DNA of 64,000 bases from JAUVRX01 sp049664225 (GTDB lineage Bacteria; Acidobacteriota; Thermoanaerobaculia; Multivoradales; JAHEKO01): assembly GCA_049664225.1 (NCBI GenBank), contig JBATEX010000064.1, positions 1 to 64,000 on the forward strand, given 5' to 3'. Under the pieces are notes generated by a model. The model saw nothing but the letters and a program-made list of their open reading frames with translations. It made no database searches and was not told the origin of the DNA. Below are positions 42,338 to 51,031 of this stretch, one piece after another; the stretch's first letter is position 1; each line of letters opens with the position of its first letter. Made by a program: the position numbers and the translations under genes.

Positions 42338-44704
42338 ATGAAGGCGGAATCGGGCGGGCGACTGACGCCTGAGAAGAGGTCCGAGCTGTTCGGCATCTCG
42401 TGGATGGTGGTGGCTATCCTGCTCGGAGTCAGTCTCGGCACCTACCAACCCATGGACCCGAGCTTCTTTCATCAGACCCTGCAGCAGGGTCCGGTGCAGA
42501 ACCTGGCGGGCCGGGTCGGTGCTGAGGTGGCCGCATTCTTCTTCGAGGTCTTCGGCCTTACAGCCTTGCTCCTTCCAGTACTGCTTCTGCTGACCGGTTG
42601 GAGGAGGTTCTGGAATCGAGAAGGGCAACGGGTTGTCGGCCGAGGCGTCGGAGCCGTGGTCGTGATGGTGACTCTACCGGCCCTCCTACAGGCGCTTCTC
42701 GGAGTCGTCAGCTGGCGTGGCGTGGAGATGTCCGCAGGCGGGTTGGTCGGGAGCCTGGTCGGTGATTCGTTGGAGCGCTTCCTGAATCCCGCCGGCACCC
42801 TGGTGCTGCTGGGTGGTGGAGTCCTGATCGGCTTTACGATGCTCATCCAGTCGACGCTGGGCGGTTTTCTGATCGCCTGGCGCCAACGGCTGATTTCATG
42901 GTGGGATCGACTTTCGTTGGCTCGGGCCAGGCATCGAGAGCGACGCACAAAGGAGCAATCCAGACGTCGGGTGATGGCGAAGCACCTGGAACGGGCAGCT
43001 GAGAAGAAGAGTCAAGAGGTGACCGCCACGAAGGTCACGAAGCTGTCCTCGGCGAGCGACCCCAAGGTAGATCTCCCTCTGCGAGTCGAGGAGAAAGAGG
43101 GACAAGGCGGGTTTTCCGTCCGCAAGGTGAAGGTCGAGCAGCCCAAGAAGGAGAGGCGCGAGGCATCGCGCTCGAAGCAGAAACGGATAGCCTTCGCGGA
43201 CGAAGTACCGCCGATCGAAGCTGCCCTTCCCCCTTTGAATCTGCTTCAGTTGGACGCCGTCGAGACCAGTGTCGACGAGAACGAGCTCGTTCGATTGGGT
43301 GAGTTGATCCGAGCTCGTTGCGCCGAGTTCGGTGTCGAGGGCAACGTCGTGGCTATCAGCCCCGGCCCCGTGGTCACCATTTTCGAGTTTCAACCGGCGC
43401 CAGGTGTCAAAGTCAGTCAGATCGTCAATCTTCAGGACGATCTCGCCCTGGCCTTGAAGGCCGAGGCAATTCGCATCGAGCGACTACCGGGGCGATCGAC
43501 TCTCGGCATCGAGGTACCCAACAAGAAGAAAGCCCTGATCCACCTGGGTCACCTGCTGTCGCAAGGAGAGTTTCGCAAGTCTCCATCACCCCTCACGGTC
43601 GCGCTCGGTACCACACTCCACGGCGAACCCTATTTCTCGGACCTGGCCGGGATGCCGCATCTGTTGGTGGCCGGGGCCACGGGGTCGGGCAAAAGCGTTG
43701 GCCTGCAGAGCATGATCACCTCGATTCTCTACAAGGCGACGAGAGACGAGGTGCAGTTCATCTTCATCGACCCCAAGCGGATCGAGCTCGGCGTCTACGC
43801 CAACATCCCGCATCTGAAGGCCGAGGTCGTGGTGGAGCCGAAGAAGGCCGCCAATGCCCTGCGCTGGGCCGTCAGCGAGATGGAGCGTCGCTACCGTCTT
43901 CTAGCCGAGGCTCATGTGCGTTCCCTCGATTTCTACAATCGAGCCATTCGGAACCCCGAGGTCCGCAAGCGTCTCGCTTTGTCCGAGGGGGATTTCGAAG
44001 TTCTGGATTCTGATCTCAAACCGTTGCCCTACTACGTCATCGTCATCGACGAGCTGGCTGATCTCATGATGGTGGTAGGTGCCGAGGTCGAGGCCTCTAT
44101 CGCTCGTCTCGCGCAGATGGCCCGCGCGGTCGGCATCCACCTCATCGTCGCCACACAAAGGCCGTCGGTGGATGTTCTGACGGGAACCATCAAGGCCAAC
44201 TTCCCCTGTCGACTGTCCTACGCTACCGTGTCGAGGATCGATTCTCGTACGATCCTGGACCAGGTCGGGGCGGAGAAGCTCCTCGGTCGGGGTGATGCGC
44301 TCTTCATGCCACCAGGGACATCGAGGGTCCTGCGCCTGCATGGCGCCTATGTCACGGAGCAGGAGACAGCCGCCCTGGTGCGTTGGATGAAGAAGCGGGG
44401 CAAGCCGGACTTCGACCCGGCGGTGCTCGCTCCGCCGCCCGAGGAAGATCGATCGAGTGGCGGCGCTGGCGGTGGCGATGATCCCCTGTTCGATGAAGCC
44501 GCACGTCTCGTGGTGGCCGAGCGGCAGGGGTCGGCGAGCTTCCTGCAACGTCGAATGCGGGTCGGCTTCTCGAGAGCCGCCCGGCTGATCGACATGATGG
44601 AGCAGGACGGGCTCCTGGGTCCGCCCCAGGGTAGCAAGCCACGTGAGGTGCTCGTCAAACGGGACTACTTCGCTGAAGTCGACGAGACGAGAGAAGAGGT
44701 CTAG
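42338..44704 (+). CDS. ftsK: FtsK/SpoIIIE DNA translocase
   Basis: 788 residues from the first ATG. An N-terminal membrane domain with about four TM helices (20-180), a Lys/Arg/Glu-rich linker (about 190-300), the alpha/beta domain, the RecA-like motor with Walker A AGATGSGKSVGLQ and Walker B YYVIVIDELADLMMV, and a C-terminal gamma winged helix (ASFLQRRMRVGFSRAARLID) for KOPS/SRS recognition. It pumps chromosome ends through the septum and activates XerCD. The ATG lacks a nearby Shine-Dalgarno; a CTG at 42320, 6 codons upstream, has GGAGGGG at ideal spacing. Confidence 0.93.
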   Translation: MKAESGGRLTPEKRSELFGISWMVVAILLGVSLGTYQPMDPSFFHQTLQQGPVQNLAGRVGAEVAAFFFEVFGLTALLLPVLLLLTGWRRFWNREGQRVVGRGVGAVVVMVTLPALLQALLGVVSWRGVEMSAGGLVGSLVGDSLERFLNPAGTLVLLGGGVLIGFTMLIQSTLGGFLIAWRQRLISWWDRLSLARARHRERRTKEQSRRRVMAKHLERAAEKKSQEVTATKVTKLSSASDPKVDLPLRVEEKEGQGGFSVRKVKVEQPKKERREASRSKQKRIAFADEVPPIEAALPPLNLLQLDAVETSVDENELVRLGELIRARCAEFGVEGNVVAISPGPVVTIFEFQPAPGVKVSQIVNLQDDLALALKAEAIRIERLPGRSTLGIEVPNKKKALIHLGHLLSQGEFRKSPSPLTVALGTTLHGEPYFSDLAGMPHLLVAGATGSGKSVGLQSMITSILYKATRDEVQFIFIDPKRIELGVYANIPHLKAEVVVEPKKAANALRWAVSEMERRYRLLAEAHVRSLDFYNRAIRNPEVRKRLALSEGDFEVLDSDLKPLPYYVIVIDELADLMMVVGAEVEASIARLAQMARAVGIHLIVATQRPSVDVLTGTIKANFPCRLSYATVSRIDSRTILDQVGAEKLLGRGDALFMPPGTSRVLRLHGAYVTEQETAALVRWMKKRGKPDFDPAVLAPPPEEDRSSGGAGGGDDPLFDEAARLVVAERQGSASFLQRRMRVGFSRAARLIDMMEQDGLLGPPQGSKPREVLVKRDYFAEVDETREEV

Positions 44705-44722
44705 CCCGAGGGGTCATGAGCA

Positions 44723-45682
44723 ATGCGGGTTGAACCCCTGGGCCGCTTGGTTTTCTTTGGAACTCCCGATTTCGCTCTACCGACTCTTCGGGCGCTGTGC
44801 GACGTCGGCCAGCTGCCGGTCGAGGTGATATCGCAGCCGTCGCGACCAGCCGGTCGGGGACGGCATCTGCAGAATCCGCCGGTGGTGGAGTGGGCGCTGA
44901 GCAGAGGGCTGCAGGTGGCCCAGCCGAGAGATGTGCGCGCACCGGAATTCCTGAAGCGGATGGCCGCTTTGGAGCCGTCGGTAGCGGTAGTGGTGGCGTT
45001 CGGCCAGATCTTCCCCCAAGCTCTGTTGGAGATTCCGACTCGAGGCTGCATCAATCTGCACGCATCGATGCTGCCGCTGTACCGCGGAGCCGCTCCGATC
45101 CAGGCCGCCATCATCGCCGGCGAGACCAGTACCGGCGTGACCACGATGCAAATGGAGGAAGGCTTGGACAGCGGTCCCATCCTCCTGCAGCAGGAATTGG
45201 CGATCGGATCGAGAGAAACGGCGGGGGAACTGTCCGAGCGCCTCGCCGATGTCGGGGCCGAACTGGTGGTTCGGACCCTCGAGCGTCTGGAGTCGGGTGG
45301 CATCGAAATGAGACTACAGGCAGACGCGGACGCCACCATGGCTCCGCGCCTGCGAAAGGCCGATGGTTTGCTGGAATGGCGTCAGTCGGCCCCGACGCTG
45401 TTCAATCGAATCCGGGGCGTCACGCCCTGGCCGGGAGCCGTTACGCAGTTGCGGAATCGGCCCCTGAAAGTTCTTTGGGGCAGCGTCGTCGAGGGCGCAT
45501 CACCGCCAGCGACTAGCGAACCCGGCACTTATCTCGGCCTGATCGACGCTCGGATGGCGGTGTGTTGCGGGGAAGGCACCGTCCTCGGTGTGGAGCGCGT
45601 CCAGCGCCCCGGCAGGAAGCCCCTCGAGGCCTCCCAGTTCGTCAACGGTGAGCCGATCGAGAGAGGAGAGCGTTTCGGGTGA
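44723..45682 (+). CDS. fmt: Methionyl-tRNA formyltransferase
   Basis: 319 residues. It formylates initiator Met-tRNA. Motifs: VFFGTPDFALPTLRAL, QPSRPAGRGRHLQNPPV, NLHASMLPLYRGAAPIQ (formyl-THF and catalytic region, SLLP replaced by SMLP), IIAGETSTGVTTMQMEEGLDSG. The stop overlaps the rsmB start (GTGA). Peptide deformylase, often upstream, is replaced here by ftsK. Confidence 0.95.
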   Translation: MRVEPLGRLVFFGTPDFALPTLRALCDVGQLPVEVISQPSRPAGRGRHLQNPPVVEWALSRGLQVAQPRDVRAPEFLKRMAALEPSVAVVVAFGQIFPQALLEIPTRGCINLHASMLPLYRGAAPIQAAIIAGETSTGVTTMQMEEGLDSGPILLQQELAIGSRETAGELSERLADVGAELVVRTLERLESGGIEMRLQADADATMAPRLRKADGLLEWRQSAPTLFNRIRGVTPWPGAVTQLRNRPLKVLWGSVVEGASPPATSEPGTYLGLIDARMAVCCGEGTVLGVERVQRPGRKPLEASQFVNGEPIERGERFG

Positions 45683-47022
45683 CCGAACCGCGCAAGAACG
45701 TCCGCGCGGTGGCTTGTACGGTGCTCGAGAACACGCTGTCCTCTCTGGCGCCGGTCGATCCTGTTCTGAGTTCATTCGACCGCGACCTCGAAGAGCGCGA
45801 TCGTCGGCTGCTCCACCAGTTGGTATTCGGGGTGTTGCGGTGGTTGCGGAGGCTCGACGCCATTATCGTCGAGGCTTCGTCACGGCGCATGGAGGAGATC
45901 GATCGGGCGCTTCACTGCCCTTTGAGGATCGGTGTCTACCAGCTCGTCTTCCTGGATCGAATCCCGGCACATGCTGCGGTCAGCGAATCCGTAGATCTTG
46001 CGCGGCAGCGGACTCATCGCGGTGGAGCAGGGTTTGTCAACGCCGTTCTCCGCCGAGTGGCAGCCTCTCCGTCACTCGCAGTCTGGCCGGTGGTGGCCGA
46101 GGATCCGGTCCAACGAATCGGCGTCGAGACGAGTCACCCGGACTTTCTCATCGCGGAGTGGATCCGACAGTACGGAGAACGCCAGACAGAGCTGCTGGCA
46201 ATGGCCAACAACCGAGCCAAGCCTCTTCATCTACTCAGCTTCGCCGATCGAGGCGGACGCCTGGCTCTGGCAGCGGAGCTGGCTGAGGAAGGCCTGGTCA
46301 CCGAGGCCTCCTCGCTCTCTCCTTTGGGACTGGTAGTAAGAGGCGGGAATCCGCTCGAGACGGAGGCCTTCCGGAGGGGTGATTGCTACATCCAGGATGA
46401 AGCGAGCCAGGCGGCGGCCCTCGTGCCTCGGCCCCGCGACGGCGAAACCGTCTTCGACGCCGCCGCCTCGCCAGGTGGCAAGAGTCTCTGTCTGCTGGCG
46501 ACCGGCAGGGACGTCAGAGTGGTGTGTGCCGATTTGGGGTTGTCTCGACTCGAGCCCCTGATCGGCAACCTGCGGCGATTGGAGCGCGAAATTCCGGTCG
46601 TCGTCATGGACGCACGAGAGCGGGCGATCAGCGGGACCTTTCAGCGGGTGATCGTCGATCTGCCCTGCTCGGGCACCGGTACCCTCCGCAAGCACCCGGA
46701 GTTGAAGTGGAGGGTGAGCCGAAGGGAGCTCGAGCGACTCTCCGCGGCCGGCCTGACTCTGCTAGATGGTGTAGCCCGGCTCGTCGAGCCTGGCGGGATC
46801 CTGTCCGCCATCACCTGTTCATTGGAGGACACCGAGAACGAAGCCGTGGCAGAGCGGTTCTTGGAGCGGCACCCCAACTTCAGCCGCCTGGGTCTCGAAG
46901 AACGGCTGGAGTCTCCGCTCGGCGAGTTCGTGCAGGGTCGCGGACTGTGGAGGATTCTTACCGGCGGTGACCACGACGGTTTCACGGTTCAGGTGTTCTG
47001 TCGTTCGCCAGGTGCTGCCTGA
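45679..47022 (+). CDS. rsmB: 16S rRNA m5C967 methyltransferase RsmB
   Basis: 447 residues: an N-terminal NusB-like RNA-binding domain (about 1-150) and a SAM methyltransferase domain with FDAAASPGGKSLCLLA, DLPCSGTGTLRKHPELKWR (first Cys) and ITCSLEDTENE (second catalytic Cys). GTG start overlaps the fmt stop. Its last 34 nt overlap the convergent glycosyltransferase gene. Confidence 0.93.
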   Translation: MTEPRKNVRAVACTVLENTLSSLAPVDPVLSSFDRDLEERDRRLLHQLVFGVLRWLRRLDAIIVEASSRRMEEIDRALHCPLRIGVYQLVFLDRIPAHAAVSESVDLARQRTHRGGAGFVNAVLRRVAASPSLAVWPVVAEDPVQRIGVETSHPDFLIAEWIRQYGERQTELLAMANNRAKPLHLLSFADRGGRLALAAELAEEGLVTEASSLSPLGLVVRGGNPLETEAFRRGDCYIQDEASQAAALVPRPRDGETVFDAAASPGGKSLCLLATGRDVRVVCADLGLSRLEPLIGNLRRLEREIPVVVMDARERAISGTFQRVIVDLPCSGTGTLRKHPELKWRVSRRELERLSAAGLTLLDGVARLVEPGGILSAITCSLEDTENEAVAERFLERHPNFSRLGLEERLESPLGEFVQGRGLWRILTGGDHDGFTVQVFCRSPGAA

Positions 47023-47711
47023 TCGGTCGGCGCCTGCCGAGGCCGATACAGCCGCGCCAGTCGCTGGGCTGGAACGCCGGCAAAGTAGAGGGTCCAAAGC
47101 AACCAATTGAGGGCTACAGTACGGCCGATACCATCCTCCAGGTATCGCCGAGCCGAAGTCGTGGCCTCGAGCGGCAGGACCACGACCTCACCCTTTCGTT
47201 TCATCCGCCGGATGAGATCGAGATCCTCCAGGGCTGGCCAGTCTCGAAAACCTCCCAGCTGCTTGAAGATCGCGCGGCTGACAAATTGAGCCTGATCGCC
47301 CAGCGGGGCTTGGGTGAGGTGGGTTCGCAGCTGGACCAGTCGGCTGCCTAGGGCCATCACCCAACGGTCGGTATCGAAGCGGACCTGGAACCCACCGCCG
47401 ACTTTGCCGCTGTGGATCGCCTCGCGAACCGCCGGCACCGCTCCGTCCGGCAGTCTGGTGTCAGCGTGGAGGAACAGCAGTGCATCACTCCTGGTGGCGG
47501 CGGCTCCGCGGTTCAGCTGCGGTCCCCGACCCGGGGCTCCAGAGACGATCTGGGCACCCAACTCCTCCGCCAGTCGAAGGGTGTTGTCCCGACTTCCTCC
47601 ATCGCTGACGACGACCTCGTCGGCTACCGAGAGGACCTCGGGCAGTCTGCGTCGGAGTGACGACTCTTCGTTGAGAGTGGGGATGATGGCTGCGACTGTG
47701 ATGGTCGCCAA
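46989..47711 (-). CDS. Family 2 glycosyltransferase
   Basis: 240 residues. GT-A fold: IIPTLNEESSLRRRLPEV, DEVVVSDGGSRDNT, and FLHADTRLP with a DxD-like acidic pair. QAQFVSRAIFKQLGGFRDWPALEDLDLIRRM is the acceptor-side motif, and the whole resembles the TIGR04283-type family. A short hydrophobic C-terminal segment may tether it to the membrane. The TTG at 47711 is the first in-frame start before the intergenic region; the palindromic -10 upstream sits 9 nt away. Role: sugar or lipid-linked transfer, substrate unknown. Confidence 0.82.
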   Translation of the reverse strand: MATITVAAIIPTLNEESSLRRRLPEVLSVADEVVVSDGGSRDNTLRLAEELGAQIVSGAPGRGPQLNRGAAATRSDALLFLHADTRLPDGAVPAVREAIHSGKVGGGFQVRFDTDRWVMALGSRLVQLRTHLTQAPLGDQAQFVSRAIFKQLGGFRDWPALEDLDLIRRMKRKGEVVVLPLEATTSARRYLEDGIGRTVALNWLLWTLYFAGVPAQRLARLYRPRQAPTDQAAPGERQNT

Positions 47712-47720
47712 GGTGCCAGA

Positions 47721-47730
47721 ATGCTAGCAT
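47721..47730. promoter_or_regulatory. Palindromic extended -10 (ATGCTAGCAT) for moaC and the glycosyltransferase
   Basis: ATGCTAGCAT reads as TGCTAGCAT on both strands, so one site could serve as -10 for moaC (14 nt before its ATG) and for the minus-strand glycosyltransferase (9 nt before its TTG). The short spacings imply leaders of about 8 nt or fewer. Confidence 0.45.
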
Positions 47731-47744
47731 AGAGTCTCCTCCGT

Positions 47745-48221
47745 ATGAGCCCTCCGAACCCCTTCAGCCACCTGGATGACCGCGGTCAGGCTCGCATGGT
47801 CGACGTCTCCGAGAAACCGGTCACTCGTAGGGTCGCCGAGGCCTCGTGCCATGTCCGGATGTCTCCGGAGACCGTTTCGAAGCTGAGCGAGATGCCCAAA
47901 GGGGACGCCTTCGCAGTTGCCCGGTTGGCAGGTATCCAGGGGGCCAAGCGAACCGGTGAGCTCATACCCCTGGCCCACCCATTGAGACTCGATCAGGTCG
48001 AGGTGGAGATCGCGCCCGATGCCGAGGGTGTGCGGATCCAAGCCCGAGTCATTGTCACCGCTCGCACCGGAGCCGAGCTCGAGGCCATGGTCTCCTGCTC
48101 GACGGCGGCGCTGGCGCTCTACGACATGGTGAAAGCAGTCGAGCGGGATGCCGTCATCAGCGACCTCCGTCTGGACGCCAAGAGCGGGGGCCGGACTGGG
48201 GAGTTCAGGCGACGAGAATGA
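47745..48221 (+). CDS. moaC: Cyclic pyranopterin monophosphate synthase MoaC
   Basis: 158 residues. MoaC with MoaA makes cPMP, the first molybdenum cofactor intermediate. Family sequence: GQARMVDVSEKPVTRR, GELIPLAHPLRLDQVEVEI (His) and TGAELEAMVSCSTAALALYDMVKAVERD (Asp and Lys of the active site). It ends KSGGRTGEF. Its stop overlaps the next gene's ATG (ATGA). moaA and other Moco genes are absent, so moaC is isolated from its usual partners. Confidence 0.93.
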   Translation: MSPPNPFSHLDDRGQARMVDVSEKPVTRRVAEASCHVRMSPETVSKLSEMPKGDAFAVARLAGIQGAKRTGELIPLAHPLRLDQVEVEIAPDAEGVRIQARVIVTARTGAELEAMVSCSTAALALYDMVKAVERDAVISDLRLDAKSGGRTGEFRRRE

Positions 48222-49405
48222 TTCTCACCGGTCTGGATCGGCTGCTAGCCGAAGACAGGGCCCTGGTCGGCAGACGGTACGGCCTCCTGGTTCATGGTGC
48301 ATCGGTGAGCGCCGGCCTGGTCCCTGCACACCTCGCATTGACGGCCGCCGGAGCCGAGTCTCCTGCTTTGCTGTTCGGACCTGAGCACGGTCTCTACGGC
48401 ATCGAGCAGGACATGGTGCCTTCGGCCGATCAGCTGGATCCGTGGACCGGGGTGCGGGTCGCGTCCCTCTACGGCGATACCGAGTCGTCCCTGCGCGCCG
48501 ACAGCAGCCATTTCCGAGATCTCGACTTGCTTGTCATCGATCTCCAGGACGTAGGCGCTCGCTACTACACTTACGCGGCCACAGCAGTCTGGGCGGCCGA
48601 AGTTGCACTCCTCGAAGGCTGTGAGGTGTGGGTTCTCGATCGACCGAACCCCATCGGTGGTCTAGCGGTCGAAGGCAACCTGCGGCAGGAGGGCTTCGAG
48701 TCCTTCGTCGGGGCCTTCGAGACACCTGTTCGTCACGGCCTGACACTGGGCGAGTTGATGCGTCTCGAGGGGGCACGTCGGAACTGGTCGGATGGCCTCC
48801 GCGTCTGGACCATGCACGGTTGGTATCGATCGATGCTCTGGGACGAGACCGATCGACAGTGGATGCCTCCCTCACCCAATATCCCGACCCCGCAGACCGC
48901 CCTCGTCTACCCGGGACTCTGCCTCTTGGAAGGCACCGAGCTCTCCGAGGGGCGTGGGACGACGCGGCCCTTCGAGTTGGTCGGCGCACCTGGAGTCGAC
49001 GGGATGCGCTTGGCCAACGAGCTCAATAACCGTGGTCTCTCAGGTGTGCGATTCGTCCCCACCTTCTTCCGACCCGTGTTCCACAAACACGAGGGAGAAG
49101 TCTGTGGTGGAGTAGAAATCAAGGTGACGGATCCCGGGTCGTTCGAACCCTATCGCTGTGGAGTCGAAGTTATCTTCGGTTTTCGCCGGGTCGCTCCCGC
49201 AGCCTTCGCCTGGCGCGAGAAGGCATACGAGTTCGTCAGCGATCGGCCAGCGATCGATCTGCTCGCTGGCTCCAGTGAGCTGCGTGAGATCCTCGAGTCA
49301 GGAGAGGACCCCACCGCCTGGTGCGATTCGTGGGCCAGCCAGGAAGACCTGTTCCGACGCGAATGTGAGCCCTGGCTCCTGTACCCGCGAGCGGTAGGAT
49401 CATGA
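48218..49405 (+). CDS. NamZ-like (DUF1343) exo-beta-N-acetylmuramidase family protein
   Basis: 395 residues. DUF1343/NamZ hallmarks: FGPEHGLYGIEQDMVPS, VIDLQDVGARYYTYAAT, WVLDRPNPIGGLAVEG, YPGLCLLEGTELSEGRGTTRPFELVGAP, FRPVFHKHEGEVCGGVEIKV. The characterised family member removes N-acetylmuramic acid from peptidoglycan fragments. No signal peptide is present: the protein starts directly with the catalytic-type domain (MILTGLDRLLAED), so a cytoplasmic role in wall recycling is more likely than secretion. The ATG overlaps the moaC stop. Confidence 0.85.
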   Translation: MILTGLDRLLAEDRALVGRRYGLLVHGASVSAGLVPAHLALTAAGAESPALLFGPEHGLYGIEQDMVPSADQLDPWTGVRVASLYGDTESSLRADSSHFRDLDLLVIDLQDVGARYYTYAATAVWAAEVALLEGCEVWVLDRPNPIGGLAVEGNLRQEGFESFVGAFETPVRHGLTLGELMRLEGARRNWSDGLRVWTMHGWYRSMLWDETDRQWMPPSPNIPTPQTALVYPGLCLLEGTELSEGRGTTRPFELVGAPGVDGMRLANELNNRGLSGVRFVPTFFRPVFHKHEGEVCGGVEIKVTDPGSFEPYRCGVEVIFGFRRVAPAAFAWREKAYEFVSDRPAIDLLAGSSELREILESGEDPTAWCDSWASQEDLFRRECEPWLLYPRAVGS

Positions 49406-49812
49406 AACGTATCCACCTTCTGTCGGTCGAAGCCCGAGCCGATGCGTTCCTCGAGCTGATCGAGGCGCTCCGCGCCGACGGCAAACGGGTGGGGTGGCTC
49501 GACCTCAGCGGTACACAGGTGCCAGCCGCTCTGACGGCTGCTTCCGGGGCGGGTGTGCTCAGGGCCGTTGGCGTCGACGAGGGAGTCACGGTCGCCGTCA
49601 AGCCTCGCCAGGGCGGTGCCGTCATGAAAGACCTGTTGCGGGAGTACTTCGTGGGTTGTTCGGTGGTGCTTGTCCGGGGCGGCGAACCTCTTCCCCGTCT
49701 CTCTGCAGCGGAGGGGGGTTGGCTGTTGGAAGTCCCAGGAGCGGCTGCGAGAGCCCTGGACACGGCAAGCCTGGTAGCGACCCTCAGGAAGCCGAGACCC
49801 TTCGGACCCTGA
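49402..49812 (+). CDS. Small protein resembling MobB without its P-loop
   Basis: 136 residues. The order beta-strand, helix, RVGWLDLSG, hydrophobic strand, and VGCSVVLVRGGEPLP recalls the molybdopterin-guanine dinucleotide protein MobB, but the expected GxxxxGK(S/T) loop is replaced by SVEARADA after the first strand, so GTP binding should be lost. The ATG overlaps the stop of the NamZ-like gene. Sitting two genes from moaC suggests, but does not prove, a cofactor-related origin. It could equally be an unrelated small protein. Confidence 0.5.
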   Translation: MKRIHLLSVEARADAFLELIEALRADGKRVGWLDLSGTQVPAALTAASGAGVLRAVGVDEGVTVAVKPRQGGAVMKDLLREYFVGCSVVLVRGGEPLPRLSAAEGGWLLEVPGAAARALDTASLVATLRKPRPFGP

Positions 49813-49945
49813 ACCCAGAGGGGCTTGTCGATTCGGTCGGCAAGTGCGTCTTGCCCACACGGTTGACCCCTGAAGAGAGGCGGTGCCACAATGCCGCCGC
49901 TCGACATCGAGACTTCGAAGACCAATCCTCAAGGTGAGCCTGACC

Positions 49946-51031
49946 ATGACACAGTCGAACATCCGATTCTTTCTGCCCGGTCCAACCTACGTTCTTCCAG
50001 CGGTGAGGGAGGCCATGCTGGTGGATGTGGTGGGCCACCGATCCCCTGGCTTCAATTTGCTGTACGAGTCCATGGCACCTCGACTGCAGGCGGTTTTTCG
50101 CACCCGCGGAGACGTGTTGGTCGCCACTGGTAGCGCGACGTTGGTCATGGAGAGCGCCATCATCTCGACCGTAGAGTCGCGTGTCCTCAATCTGGTCTGC
50201 GGCGCCTTTTCCGAGCGCTGGCACCAGATCTGCCTCTCACTGGGCAAGCAGGCCGATCGGGTGTCGGTACCGTGGGGCCGAGCCATAGACCCGGATCTTG
50301 TGAGAGAGGCGTTGAGTCGGCAGCGGTACGAGGCGGTGACGGTGGTACACAACGAGACTTCTACCGGGGTGATCAATCCCCTGGAGACCGTGGCTCGGGT
50401 GGTCCGGGAAGAAAGCGACGCTCTGCTGCTGGTCGATACCGTCTCTTCGATGGCGGGCGCGCCAATCGAAACGGACGAATGGGGACTGGATGTCGTTCTC
50501 GCCAGTATCCAGAAGGCCATGGCCGCGCCTCCGGGACTCACGGTGTTCAGTCTCTCGGAGAGGGCCGCCGAGCGTGCCAGTCGATTGGAGACTCGTGGCT
50601 TCTACACCGACTTCCTGCGCTATCGAGACAAGCACAGATCGGGTGGCACGATAACTACTCCAGCCGTCTCGGTCTTCTATGCCCTCGACCGGCAGCTAGA
50701 CAACATCGTCGACGAGGGGATGGAAGCGCGCTGGCGGCGTCACGAAGAGCTTCAGGAGCAGACGGCGCGTTGGGTCGAATTGCGAGCCATGAACTGGGCC
50801 AGCGAGTCCGGTTGTCGGTCGCCGACCATCAGCTGCCTGCAGGCTCCCGCCGGGACGTCGGCCCCGAGAATCGTTGAAGAGCTCGCCGGGCTCGGCTTCA
50901 CGGTGGGCGGAGGCTACGGCAAGTGGAAGCCGAACACCTTTCGGATCGGCCACATGGGCGAAGTGCGCACCGAGGACCTGGACGGCCTTTTCGCGACTCT
51001 CGACGAGGTGTTGGAGGCAGACGAGCGATGA
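49946..51031 (+). CDS. Class V aminotransferase, probable phosphoserine/alanine-glyoxylate type
   Basis: 361 residues. PLP lysine is Lys190 in VVLASIQKAMAAPPG; the N-terminus FFLPGPTYVLPAVREAM, GSATLVMESAI, HNETSTGVINPL and DTVSSMAGAPIE match the alanine-glyoxylate/serine-pyruvate aminotransferase family. Because serA overlaps its stop (ATGA), the likely job is transamination in serine synthesis (phosphoserine aminotransferase) with SerA supplying 3-phosphohydroxypyruvate. A serine-glyoxylate role is the alternative. Confidence 0.85.
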   Translation: MTQSNIRFFLPGPTYVLPAVREAMLVDVVGHRSPGFNLLYESMAPRLQAVFRTRGDVLVATGSATLVMESAIISTVESRVLNLVCGAFSERWHQICLSLGKQADRVSVPWGRAIDPDLVREALSRQRYEAVTVVHNETSTGVINPLETVARVVREESDALLLVDTVSSMAGAPIETDEWGLDVVLASIQKAMAAPPGLTVFSLSERAAERASRLETRGFYTDFLRYRDKHRSGGTITTPAVSVFYALDRQLDNIVDEGMEARWRRHEELQEQTARWVELRAMNWASESGCRSPTISCLQAPAGTSAPRIVEELAGLGFTVGGGYGKWKPNTFRIGHMGEVRTEDLDGLFATLDEVLEADER

